Shown here: in pieces, positions 15,367-23,197 of the stretch
Layout of the letters: the number at the start of each line of letters is the position of its first letter
Numbering within the stretch: position 1 is the stretch's first letter
DNA from: Anaerolineaceae bacterium UBA2260
GTDB taxonomy: Bacteria; Chloroflexota; Anaerolineae; Anaerolineales; Anaerolineaceae
Direction of reading: 5' to 3'
Assembly (NCBI GenBank): GCA_002347485.1
Contig: DDXM01000037.1
Coordinates: 1-64,000, forward strand
Length of the DNA: 64,000 nucleotides
Notes under the pieces: model-generated
Seen by the model: only the letters and a program-made list of their open reading frames with translations
Databases searched by the model: none
What the model was told of the DNA's origin: nothing
Translations under genes and position numbers: made by a program

Positions 15367-16974
15367 TTATTTTGCTTCTTCGTCAGCTGTTCCCAAAACG
15401 TAGGGGTCCACGTCAGGGATATCTTTCTTAACCCATTTCTTGATCGGGAAGTAAAGCACCGCCCCGACGGCCATAGCAATAAGCGCCAGCCCCACCGCTC
15501 CCTGCCAGCCGTAGTCCATGATTTGGCTGACAATCGCGATCACGATGATCGTGAGCGGGGCTACGACGATATACACAAGCCCCAAAACACCGCCGGGCAC
15601 TTTATTGCGGGGCAGGTTGGGTTTTTTGTAGCGCAGCACTACTAGGGCAAAGATCTCTGCCATCAAAACCAGCATGTTCAGGAATACGTCGATGACCACC
15701 AGGTTTTGGAAGGCAGAGGTCGAGAAAATCAGGTAAAACACCGCGCAAATCAAGATCGACACCCATGGGGTGCCGTACTTGGGATGCACCTTGTTCAACC
15801 AGATTGGCATCATGCCGTCCTCCGCCATGGCGTAGGGCACGCGCGTACCCCCCAAGCCGTTCCCGATGAACAAGCCGATCATGGAGAGGATCGCGGAGAT
15901 GCCTACGATTGCCCCCAGGAAGTAGGATAACGGGCTGTCCTTACCCGCGACCTTGTCACCGATGCGGTGCGCGATGGTGGGGAATTCCCAACCGTAATCA
16001 GTTCCAGGGTCGATACCCCACGTAAGCATTTTCTCATCAGAAATGCCGTATTCATTAAGTATTGGACCGATACCCGCACCGGTCTCGGATTCCTCTAGAC
16101 CCCATGCCAGGTACTGCCCATCTTCACCAGCGCCACCGTACAAACCTGCCATAGTGGGGATCGAGTAAGAAAGTATTGCCGCGATCAGAACCAGTGCCAT
16201 CGCGCGTGGGTAGGTTTTCTTGGGGTTCTTGATCTCGTCACCGGCGGCGGTGGGTAATTCCCACCCCATGAAGTTCCACATCGCCACATAGATGCCCACA
16301 CTCAGAGCGCCGAGTAGATTCTGCCCGTTGATTTCTGCACCACCCGGCAGGAAGGGAATATTACTGGGGGTTCCATTTACGATCCAGGCGTAAATGCCAA
16401 ATCCCGACATAATGATGAGCGGAATAATCATAAAGATGCCCAGCCAACCAGCGGTCAACCCTGTAAGCTTGGCGCCACGGACATTGAGCAACGAAATGGT
16501 GATAATTAATACTGCAGCCACCAGCCAGGAAAGGAGATCGGAGGAAACTTCAACCCCACCGATCGTTGCGCCGTCGCTCAAAGCCGGGATAAAGTAGCTC
16601 AGGTACCAGGCTGTCCACACCGGGTAAATGGAGACATCCACCCAGGACACCACCCAGTTCATCCAGCCTGACATGAAGCCGGCAAAGGGACCGAATGCCT
16701 GTTTGACCCAGTGGTAGTACCCGCCTTCGACAGGCATCATGGATTGCATTTCACGCACCATGAGCATGTTCGGGATACTAAACACAAGCGGGGTGATCAC
16801 CATTAATAACAGTGCCAACCCTGGGCCGGATAGACCGACCATCGGTTCCGCTCCGAACGCGCCACCACAAACGGTGAAATAGATCAACGCGAAAAGGGGA
16901 AAAATGGTTAATTCCCTTTTCAGCTTTGATTTCTCAGTTTTGACGATACTGCCCTTCTCGACTTCTGGTGCCAT
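15367..16974 (-). CDS. APC-superfamily amino acid/polyamine permease
   Basis: 535 residues with about 12 or more hydrophobic spans. TM1 region LTIFPLFALIYFTVCGGAFGAEP carries the G-rich unwound helix typical of APC transporters, then MMPVEGGYYHWVKQAFGPFAGFMSGWMNW, a hallmark of the family. It lies downstream of an Lrp-type regulator and upstream of the oxidoreductase in the same orientation. An extended loop near residues 280-330 (GGAGEDGQYLAWGLEESE) is longer than usual. Substrate is likely an amino acid or polyamine. Confidence 0.85.
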   Translation of the reverse strand: MAPEVEKGSIVKTEKSKLKRELTIFPLFALIYFTVCGGAFGAEPMVGLSGPGLALLLMVITPLVFSIPNMLMVREMQSMMPVEGGYYHWVKQAFGPFAGFMSGWMNWVVSWVDVSIYPVWTAWYLSYFIPALSDGATIGGVEVSSDLLSWLVAAVLIITISLLNVRGAKLTGLTAGWLGIFMIIPLIIMSGFGIYAWIVNGTPSNIPFLPGGAEINGQNLLGALSVGIYVAMWNFMGWELPTAAGDEIKNPKKTYPRAMALVLIAAILSYSIPTMAGLYGGAGEDGQYLAWGLEESETGAGIGPILNEYGISDEKMLTWGIDPGTDYGWEFPTIAHRIGDKVAGKDSPLSYFLGAIVGISAILSMIGLFIGNGLGGTRVPYAMAEDGMMPIWLNKVHPKYGTPWVSILICAVFYLIFSTSAFQNLVVIDVFLNMLVLMAEIFALVVLRYKKPNLPRNKVPGGVLGLVYIVVAPLTIIVIAIVSQIMDYGWQGAVGLALIAMAVGAVLYFPIKKWVKKDIPDVDPYVLGTADEEAK

Positions 16975-17075
16975 AGTTCCTCCTTCAATTGAATATTGAA
17001 ATTAAAAGATGTGGCTAATGCACACCCTTATCACCGGGGTAACTAATATCACCTGTAAAGTACCGATAACGCAAA

Positions 17076-17582
17076 CTAGTCCTTTTTGATCACGAAACTG
17101 GGAATAGGCCAAATATGGTCATCTTTTATCTTGATTGGAACAAATGAGATATGGGTCTTTCGCACACCAGGAATTTTACCGACCACGTCAGTCACGAATT
17201 TAAAGAGATCACTATTATTACGGGCAAATACCTGAATACTGATATCCGTATCACCGGTGGAATAAGCGATGTAACTCACGGATTCGAATTGCGCCAGGTG
17301 ATTCGCTATCTCAAGCACCTGGGCAGGTTCGACTTCTATGAAAACATCTGCGCATACTGTAAGCCCCAATCCTTCAGCGATCACATTCCCCCGGACTGCA
17401 ATGACCCCGTTTTTAATGAGCCGGTTGATACGATAGCGAACGGCTCTCTCGCTAATCCCCCCGATTCTTTCAGAGATCTTTGAGCAACTCATCCGGCCAT
17501 CTTCGATCAATAAATCCGAAATCTTCTTATCAAGCATGTCGATTTTTATCATATTGGTAATATCCGATGCTAAAATATACAT
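17076..17582 (-). CDS. Lrp/AsnC-family transcriptional regulator
   Basis: 168 residues. The winged helix-turn-helix occupies about residues 12-60 (DKKISDLLIEDGRMSCSKIS, ERAVRYRINRLIKNGVI) and the RAM ligand-binding domain follows (VSYIAYSTGDTDISIQVFAR). It stands between the permease operon and the divergent patA gene, so it probably controls both. The first ATG encodes MYILASDITNMIKIDMLDKK; the internal ATG of MIKIDMLDKK (residue 11) is an equally likely start. Confidence 0.88.
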   Translation of the reverse strand: MYILASDITNMIKIDMLDKKISDLLIEDGRMSCSKISERIGGISERAVRYRINRLIKNGVIAVRGNVIAEGLGLTVCADVFIEVEPAQVLEIANHLAQFESVSYIAYSTGDTDISIQVFARNNSDLFKFVTDVVGKIPGVRKTHISFVPIKIKDDHIWPIPSFVIKKD

Positions 17583-17707
17583 AAATTATAGATATTTTTT
17601 CCGAAAATGCAAGTTTTTTAATAAATTCACCAATTAATTTAAGAAATCCGACAATATTGAGAGCTGAAAATTAAACCCGTAACTGTGAAAAAAACACCCA
17701 AATTAAC

Positions 17708-17736
17708 TTGACATGAGAAATTTTTTTGCAATAATA
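17708..17736 (+). promoter_or_regulatory. Promoter of patA, in a 306-base divergent AT-rich region
   Basis: TTGACA (17708-17713), 17 bases, ATAATA (17731-17736). The predicted leader is about 145 bases. The whole gap 17583-17888 between the regulator and patA is very AT-rich with several short A/T runs, as expected for an Lrp-family control region. I see no other gene in it. Confidence 0.65.
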
Positions 17737-17888
17737 ATCACAAGGGAAAAATAGACAATTTCCTACTGCTTCCCTTTTATATCGGTACAAAACAATTGAA
17801 TACAGGGTGAATTCGGCAATATTTTTACTTTCTTAGCTCCAAAATTGTATTTTCAAGTCAACCACCAATTTTTTTCCAAGGAGGAGAA

Positions 17889-19241
17889 ATGCCACAGAAT
17901 TTACAAGATGCAATTTCCTATTCAAACCGATGGTTAGAACTTATAGAAAAACCTGAAGTCACTGAAACGGAAGGTAAGCAGATCATTGAAGAGAGCAAGT
18001 TTAATTTTGCTGAGTACTTCAACAAAAACTGGCTTGAGTACCGCAAGTCAGTGACCGAAGCTGGCGACTGGGCTTGCGTCGAGTGGACCGGTCGGGGAGC
18101 GATTTTCAAGGATGTGCTCGGGCGCGAGTACATTGACTGCCTGGGCGGCTACGGCATGATGGACCACGGTTGGAGCCACCCGGACGTTGTAAAAGCGGTA
18201 GCCGCGCAACTACGCCGCACCCCTATGCCCAGCCAGGAACTGATCGACCCGCTGCGCGGTGTGCTGGCTAAGTTGATGGCGGATATCACCCCCGGGGATA
18301 TCAAGTATTCCTTCTTCTGCGCGAGCGGGACGGAAGCCATCGAAGGCGCGATTAAGTTGGCGAAGATGTACTCCAAGAAATCAGCCTTTATCGTTGCCAC
18401 CAAAGCGTTCCATGGCAAGACCATGGGTTCGCTCTCCATGCTTGGCAAGGCGGACTATCGTGTGCCCCCTGGCTTGCTTTATGCTGGTCCTGTATACCAT
18501 GTGCCTTACGGCGACGCGGCCGCGGTTGAGCGCCAGTTGGAGATCTGCGACCAGGTCGGAATTGGTGTGGCGGCGGTGATGATGGAGCCCATCCAGGGTG
18601 AAGCCGGCGCGATCGTACCGCCGGATGATTTCTGGCCGCGCATCCGCAAGGCGACGAAGGAACATGGCGTGCTCCTGATCGCGGACGAAGTGCAGACCGG
18701 GCTTGGCCGCACCGGCAAATTGTGGGGTGTGGAGCACTGGGGAGTGGAACCCGATATCATCGCCGTGGCGAAATCACTGGGCGGCGGGGTTATGCCGATC
18801 AGCTCCTTCGCTTCCACTGAAGAGATCTGGCAGTGCATGATGTATCCGAATCCGTTCATTCACACCACCACCACTGGCGGCGGCGCGCTGGCTTGTTCTG
18901 CGGCGATCGCGGCGATCAATGTCGCGCTGCGAGATGACTTCCCCAAGCAGGCACAGGAAAAGGGTGATTACTTCTTCAAAACTCTTAAAGAGCTCGAAAA
19001 GAAGTACTCAAACGTATACGACTACATTTCAGGCAAGGGTCTGCTCATCGGTCAACACTTCAAGGACGCTGAGGTTGGTTACAAAGTGGCAGCCGGCCTG
19101 TTCAAGCGCGGGGTACTGGTTGCCGGCACACTCACGAGCGCCCACACCATCCGCATCGAACCGCCCATTGTCATCACCTATGAACAGATCGATGAAGTAC
19201 TCAATCGATTGGAAGATACGCTTAAGGATGTAACACGGTAA
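17889..19241 (+). CDS. patA: Putrescine aminotransferase
   Basis: 450 residues. It aligns by eye with E. coli PatA/YgjG along its whole length, including the N-terminal FLEYRKSV-like segment (WLEYRKSVTEAGD), ECLGG-like YIDCLGGYG, SQELIDPLRGVLAKL, YSFFCASGTEAIEGA, LLIADEVQTGLGRTGKL, the PLP lysine in IIAVAKSLGGGVMPI, FIHTTTTGG and VLVAGTLTSAHTIRIEPP. The enzyme transfers the amino group of putrescine (or cadaverine) to 2-oxoglutarate. An AAGGAGGAG site lies before the ATG. It is followed after 39 bases by a sodium:solute symporter. Confidence 0.85.
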   Translation: MPQNLQDAISYSNRWLELIEKPEVTETEGKQIIEESKFNFAEYFNKNWLEYRKSVTEAGDWACVEWTGRGAIFKDVLGREYIDCLGGYGMMDHGWSHPDVVKAVAAQLRRTPMPSQELIDPLRGVLAKLMADITPGDIKYSFFCASGTEAIEGAIKLAKMYSKKSAFIVATKAFHGKTMGSLSMLGKADYRVPPGLLYAGPVYHVPYGDAAAVERQLEICDQVGIGVAAVMMEPIQGEAGAIVPPDDFWPRIRKATKEHGVLLIADEVQTGLGRTGKLWGVEHWGVEPDIIAVAKSLGGGVMPISSFASTEEIWQCMMYPNPFIHTTTTGGGALACSAAIAAINVALRDDFPKQAQEKGDYFFKTLKELEKKYSNVYDYISGKGLLIGQHFKDAEVGYKVAAGLFKRGVLVAGTLTSAHTIRIEPPIVITYEQIDEVLNRLEDTLKDVTR

Positions 19242-19280
19242 CTGACCACCCCATTTTTTTAGTAGGAAAGGATGTGAATT

Positions 19281-20948
19281 ATGGTTCTCGAAGGTTATCA
19301 GTACGCCTGGCTGGTCATCCTGTTTATCGCGCTTTTCTTTGCCGTTCGCATCATTGTAGGTGTGTGGGCGAGCCGAAAAGTTCAAGATAATACAGATTAC
19401 GTTGTGGCTGGCAGAAGACTGCCCATCCACATGGCAGCGGCATCCATCATGGCAACATGGTTTGCGGCTGAAACACTGATGGGCGCATCGGAAACTGCGT
19501 ACGATTACGGTTTCCAGGGTGTGGTTTTTGACCCGTTCGGCGCTTCAGTCTGTCTGTTCCTGTCTGGTTTTCTGTTCGTGCGCCTCATGCGCCGGGCAAA
19601 ATACCTGACCATCGTCGACTTCTTTGAGCGAAGGTATAACAAGCTGACCACCGTTCTGAGTGTTATTGCGGAAATGTTGACCTACTTCTCATGGACAGCG
19701 GCGCAAATTGTGGCGGGTGGCGCGATCGCCCAGGGAATCTTCGGTGTCGATCCGGTGATCGGGATGGTCATCATCATCGTCATTGTGGCTGGTTACACCA
19801 TGATGGGCGGTCTGATGGCAGATACTATGCTGGACTTCTTCCAGATGTTCCTGACTTCGATTGGTATTACCCTGGTTTTCATTTTTATGCTGAAGGCAGT
19901 TGGAGGCTTCCCGGGCATGATCGAAGGCGCGGGTTCCACCTATGTCTCTGAGCCTTTCAACCTGCTGCCCATCAAGGGTGAAGGTTACCTGGGTTACACC
20001 GGCGCTACTGGCTGGATGTACTGGCTGGCAGCCTGGATGGCGATCGGGCTCGGATCTGTAGCTACCCAGGACCTCATGCAGCGCTCAATGGCTGCCCGCA
20101 ACCAGGCAACCTCGGTCTACGGCTCCTACTTTGCTGGTGTGTTGTACCTTGTCTTTGGCATCATGAGCCCGTTGATCGGTATCATGACTTATAAGCTTTC
20201 ACCTGGGATGGAGGATACTAGCTACCTGTTGGTAAATGCCGCCATGGACCACATGCCTGCGGTGCTGACTGCCATCTTCATCGCCGCGCTGGTTTCCGCC
20301 CTAATGAGCACCTCAGACAGCTCGCTGCTGGCAGGCGCTTCGGCGGTGACGGAGAACCTGATCCCGTTGATCACCGGAAAGAAACTGGAAGGCAAGAAAG
20401 CGCTTTGGGCAACCCGTATCATGGTGCTTGTCAACGCAGCAATTGCGTTGGCAATCGCGTTGTGGGCGCAAACGATTTATGAACTATCAGTTGTCGCGTG
20501 GACGTTGTTGCTGGTAGGCCTCTTCACGCCGTTCGCGTTCGGTATGTACTGGAAGAAAGCCAACGCGTCCGGCGCAAATGCAGCCTTCATCGGCGGTTTC
20601 GTCATTTGGATCCTTGCGACCATTTTCTTCTTCAATACCGGTTTGGGTGGTCAATCGACCGCTCTCGTGTGTGAATATGCACCGGACGCGACGATCTCGG
20701 TCTTCGCGAATGATGGCTGGTGGTGCGCCTTCTGGGATGCGGTATATGTAGCCTCCTTTGTGGCGTTCTTCTCTGCCATCATTCTGATGGTGGTGGTATC
20801 ACTTGCCACGCAGAAGAAGGATCCCGCCAAGAAGCTGGTGGACTACTACGGCGAGCCTATCGACATGAATCCCAAGCTGCACCTGGGCATCCTGCCGATC
20901 AAAGACGCTTTCCGCAAGATCTCAGCAGAAGAGAAGGAAAACACCTAA
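19281..20948 (+). CDS. Sodium:solute symporter (SSS family)
   Basis: 555 residues with 13 or so membrane spans. It opens with the SSS pattern (FFAVRIIVGVWASRKVQDNTDYVVAGR, then MATWFAAETLMGASETAYDYG) and has the conserved MSTSDSSLLAGASAVTEN segment in the sodium-site helix. It is in an operon with patA, so an amine or amino-acid substrate is a reasonable inference, although SSS substrates cannot be read from sequence. The C-terminus is a charged cytoplasmic tail. Confidence 0.85.
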   Translation: MVLEGYQYAWLVILFIALFFAVRIIVGVWASRKVQDNTDYVVAGRRLPIHMAAASIMATWFAAETLMGASETAYDYGFQGVVFDPFGASVCLFLSGFLFVRLMRRAKYLTIVDFFERRYNKLTTVLSVIAEMLTYFSWTAAQIVAGGAIAQGIFGVDPVIGMVIIIVIVAGYTMMGGLMADTMLDFFQMFLTSIGITLVFIFMLKAVGGFPGMIEGAGSTYVSEPFNLLPIKGEGYLGYTGATGWMYWLAAWMAIGLGSVATQDLMQRSMAARNQATSVYGSYFAGVLYLVFGIMSPLIGIMTYKLSPGMEDTSYLLVNAAMDHMPAVLTAIFIAALVSALMSTSDSSLLAGASAVTENLIPLITGKKLEGKKALWATRIMVLVNAAIALAIALWAQTIYELSVVAWTLLLVGLFTPFAFGMYWKKANASGANAAFIGGFVIWILATIFFFNTGLGGQSTALVCEYAPDATISVFANDGWWCAFWDAVYVASFVAFFSAIILMVVVSLATQKKDPAKKLVDYYGEPIDMNPKLHLGILPIKDAFRKISAEEKENT

Positions 20949-21013
20949 TCTTTACGATAAGTGGTGTTTCCTTGGCAGCTTTACAGCGCTGTCACAAAAA
21001 AAGGTTTTCTAAG

Positions 21014-21054
21014 TATAATCAGTGGCGTTCATGTGCAACTGGCATGAACGCCAC
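21014..21054 (+). promoter_or_regulatory. TATAAT box followed by a 12-bp perfect inverted repeat
   Basis: TATAAT (21014-21019) is followed three bases later by GTGGCGTTCATG (21022-21033), a 9-base spacer and CATGAACGCCAC (21043-21054). The repeat would sit at or just after the transcription start of the gene at 21093. No T-run follows, so an operator or a 5' stem is more likely than a terminator. A weak -35 (GTCACA) lies 17 bases upstream of the -10. Confidence 0.5.
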
Positions 21055-21092
21055 GCCTATCTTCCTCCGTACCCATGGAGTAAAAATTTCTC

Positions 21093-21626
21093 ATGTCTGA
21101 ATTTAATCCGGCTGAACTCAAGTATTACGCGCTGATCTTTGGTGTCATCCTGCTCATCGTTTTTGCTTACCGAAAAGCCATCAAAAAAGTACAAAATAAA
21201 CAGCAAGAGCAATTAAAAGAAAAAGATCGGTATAAACCCGCTGTCCAGGCGGAAAAATCCGCCATGACCGAGGAGCAATTTAACCGCTCATGGAAAGCTT
21301 TATCTTACTTGCTGCTGCTGGCTGGCGTGGGTAACCTTTACATGGCTTACACAGCACTCAAAAATGCTACGCAGGCAGGTGGATTGTGGGTGTGGTGGGT
21401 TGACGCCATTTTCAGTATCCTGGCTGCATTTTTCGCGTTTCTCGTCTGGCGAAAAAGATCAAAAAGCTGGGTTTTTGCATATTTCATCTCCACGTTGATC
21501 CCTGTATTTATTTTCATGTCGATAAAGGGTTCGGTGTTTAAGATCAGCGCGATGATCCATCTTTTCCCGCTGGTATTACTATATTTTGTTTTGAAACCGG
21601 TATGGAACAATATGAAGGTGGAATGA
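21093..21626 (+). CDS. Small polytopic membrane protein, function unknown
   Basis: 177 residues. One N-terminal span (YYALIFGVILLIVFAYRKAI), then a 55-residue highly charged linker (KKVQNKQQEQLKEKDRYKP...), then three more hydrophobic segments between about residues 70 and 172. No family is recognised. It has a probable own promoter with an inverted repeat and a strong terminator, so it is likely monocistronic rather than part of the patA operon. Confidence 0.65.
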   Translation: MSEFNPAELKYYALIFGVILLIVFAYRKAIKKVQNKQQEQLKEKDRYKPAVQAEKSAMTEEQFNRSWKALSYLLLLAGVGNLYMAYTALKNATQAGGLWVWWVDAIFSILAAFFAFLVWRKRSKSWVFAYFISTLIPVFIFMSIKGSVFKISAMIHLFPLVLLYFVLKPVWNNMKVE

Positions 21627-21637
21627 GCCTTTATACG

Positions 21638-21676
21638 AACCCCCCCGCCGAAAAATTCGCGGGGGGTTGATTTTTT
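21638..21676 (+). terminator. Strong intrinsic terminator
   Basis: AACCCCCCCGC pairs with GCGGGGGGTT across an AT-rich loop (21638-21668), with one bulged C, followed by TTTTTT (21671-21676). Confidence 0.85.
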
Positions 21677-21690
21677 AAATCCAAATCGCT

Positions 21691-23043
21691 CTATTCCAAT
21701 ATCTGGCTGACTGCCTCGCGGAAAACTTTGGTGTGGTAATCAATATCCGCTGCAGTAACGTCCGGGGCGATCAGAGCCATGTTGTGGAAGGGGGTCATCA
21801 GGATACCCCGGTTCATGGCTGCCAGGTGCATATAGCGGTCCAGCTCTGAATCCACCGCGGCTTCAGCGTCCCCACCGTTACGCGGCAGCTCAGGGCAGAA
21901 CCAGTACTCTGCGCGGCAGCCGAGACGGTTAATGACCCACGGCAATCCAAACTCATCGATCGCTCGCTTTACGCCATCGGTGAAACGAACCGCCAGCGGG
22001 ATAGTGTGGTCAAAAGTCTCTTTGCTCAGCGTGGAACGCAGCGTGGCGCGCATAGCCGCCAGCGAGAGGGCGTTGCCGGCAAGGGTGCCGCCGATGCCGC
22101 CCACGTCGGATTCGTCCACCTTGATGCTCTTTGACACTTTGTCGCCAACCTCTTCGCTCAATCCATAAACCGCCGCGGGCACACCGCTGCCGATCGTTTT
22201 CCCGACTGTTAGGATATCCGGCTCGAGCCCGGCTTCTCCCGTGTACCCACCGGGACCGGCGCACATGGTGTGAGTTTCATCGATGATGAGCAGCGTGCCA
22301 TACTTGCGGGTCAGTTCGCGCAACGCGTCATGATATCCAGGGTCGGGATGGATAATGCCGATATTGGTCATCACCGGCTCAGCCAACACGCAAGCAATGT
22401 CGCCGGCAGCCAGCGCCTGCTCCAGCGCGGGGATATTGTTCCATGGGATGACGCGGGTGGTAACCACCGGGTTCACCTGCGGGCCAATCGCACCCGGGCG
22501 CGGACCCGGAATGCCGTCATTGATGGTGATGAAGGTCTCGTCCACTGAACCGTGATAACAGTAGTCATAAACCAGCACGTAGGGCCGTTTGGTGATGTGC
22601 CGGCACAGGCGCAGCACAAAGCGATTGGCATCTGTGGCGGTGAGGGTGGTTTGCCAGTACTTAAGTTTGAAGCGTTTCTGAAGTTCCTCGCCAACCCAGA
22701 TGGCGTCTTCTGTGGGCAGCATGAACGTGATGCCCTTATCCAGCTGCTTTTTGATTTCCGCCACTGGTGCATCGGGAGAGTGGCCGACCATCGCGCCAGT
22801 GTCACCCAGGCAGAAATCGAGGAACTCCTTGCCATCGGCGCAGGTGAAATGCGCCCCCTTGGCATGCTCCACAAAAATTGGGAACCCGCCCGCCCAGCGC
22901 ACCATCCAGTTCATCGGCACGCCATCCAGCAGGCAGCCCTTGGCACGCTGATACAGCGCATAGCATTTGGGGTGTTCCCTGGCAAAAAATTGTATTTCCT
23001 GTTCCAGCACTTTTTCCAGCTTGTCACGGTTGATCGTAGCCAT
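21691..23043 (-). CDS. Class III aminotransferase, glutamate-1-semialdehyde aminotransferase (HemL)-like
   Basis: 450 residues. The fold and motifs are those of the HemL branch: FCLGDTGAMVGHSPDAPV, LLIIDETHTMCAGPGG and the PLP lysine in ILTVGKTIGSGVPAAVYG (about residue 266). True HemL is usually about 430 residues; the 40-residue N-terminal extension (LEKVLEQEIQFFAREHPKCYALYQRAKGCL) and the absence of other heme genes nearby suggest another amino acid substrate. It is a single gene on the minus strand between plus-strand genes, in a neighbourhood of three other amine-catabolic enzymes. Confidence 0.75.
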   Translation of the reverse strand: MATINRDKLEKVLEQEIQFFAREHPKCYALYQRAKGCLLDGVPMNWMVRWAGGFPIFVEHAKGAHFTCADGKEFLDFCLGDTGAMVGHSPDAPVAEIKKQLDKGITFMLPTEDAIWVGEELQKRFKLKYWQTTLTATDANRFVLRLCRHITKRPYVLVYDYCYHGSVDETFITINDGIPGPRPGAIGPQVNPVVTTRVIPWNNIPALEQALAAGDIACVLAEPVMTNIGIIHPDPGYHDALRELTRKYGTLLIIDETHTMCAGPGGYTGEAGLEPDILTVGKTIGSGVPAAVYGLSEEVGDKVSKSIKVDESDVGGIGGTLAGNALSLAAMRATLRSTLSKETFDHTIPLAVRFTDGVKRAIDEFGLPWVINRLGCRAEYWFCPELPRNGGDAEAAVDSELDRYMHLAAMNRGILMTPFHNMALIAPDVTAADIDYHTKVFREAVSQILE

Positions 23044-23078
23044 AGCGCTCCTCTTAAATTTTGGATGGGAATGAATTA

Positions 23079-23122
23079 ATTATAATCAGACTGAAAAAAT
23101 GCAAAAGCATTCAAGCTATAAT
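23079..23122. promoter_or_regulatory. Divergent -10 elements between the HemL-like and GTPase genes
   Basis: The minus strand has TATAAT (23079-23084) for the aminotransferase; the plus strand has TATAAT (23117-23122) for the GTPase. Both sit in an AT-rich 154-base gap. -35 elements are weak. Confidence 0.4.
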
Positions 23123-23197
23123 AATTATCAGTTGTGGCGCTCTTTTAACTTGATGTTGATGACTGGTTAGAGATTGTGAGATTTCAGGAAGTAAACT

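Noticed and set aside
14136..15533. Longer 465-residue version of the saccharopine-dehydrogenase-like protein
   Set aside because: The extra 64 codons overlap the permease gene and have no homology-like features; AGGAGG supports the ATG at 15341.
21691..23043. Authentic hemL of heme biosynthesis
   Set aside because: It has an N-terminal extension and sits among amine-catabolic genes with no other heme genes; substrate left open.
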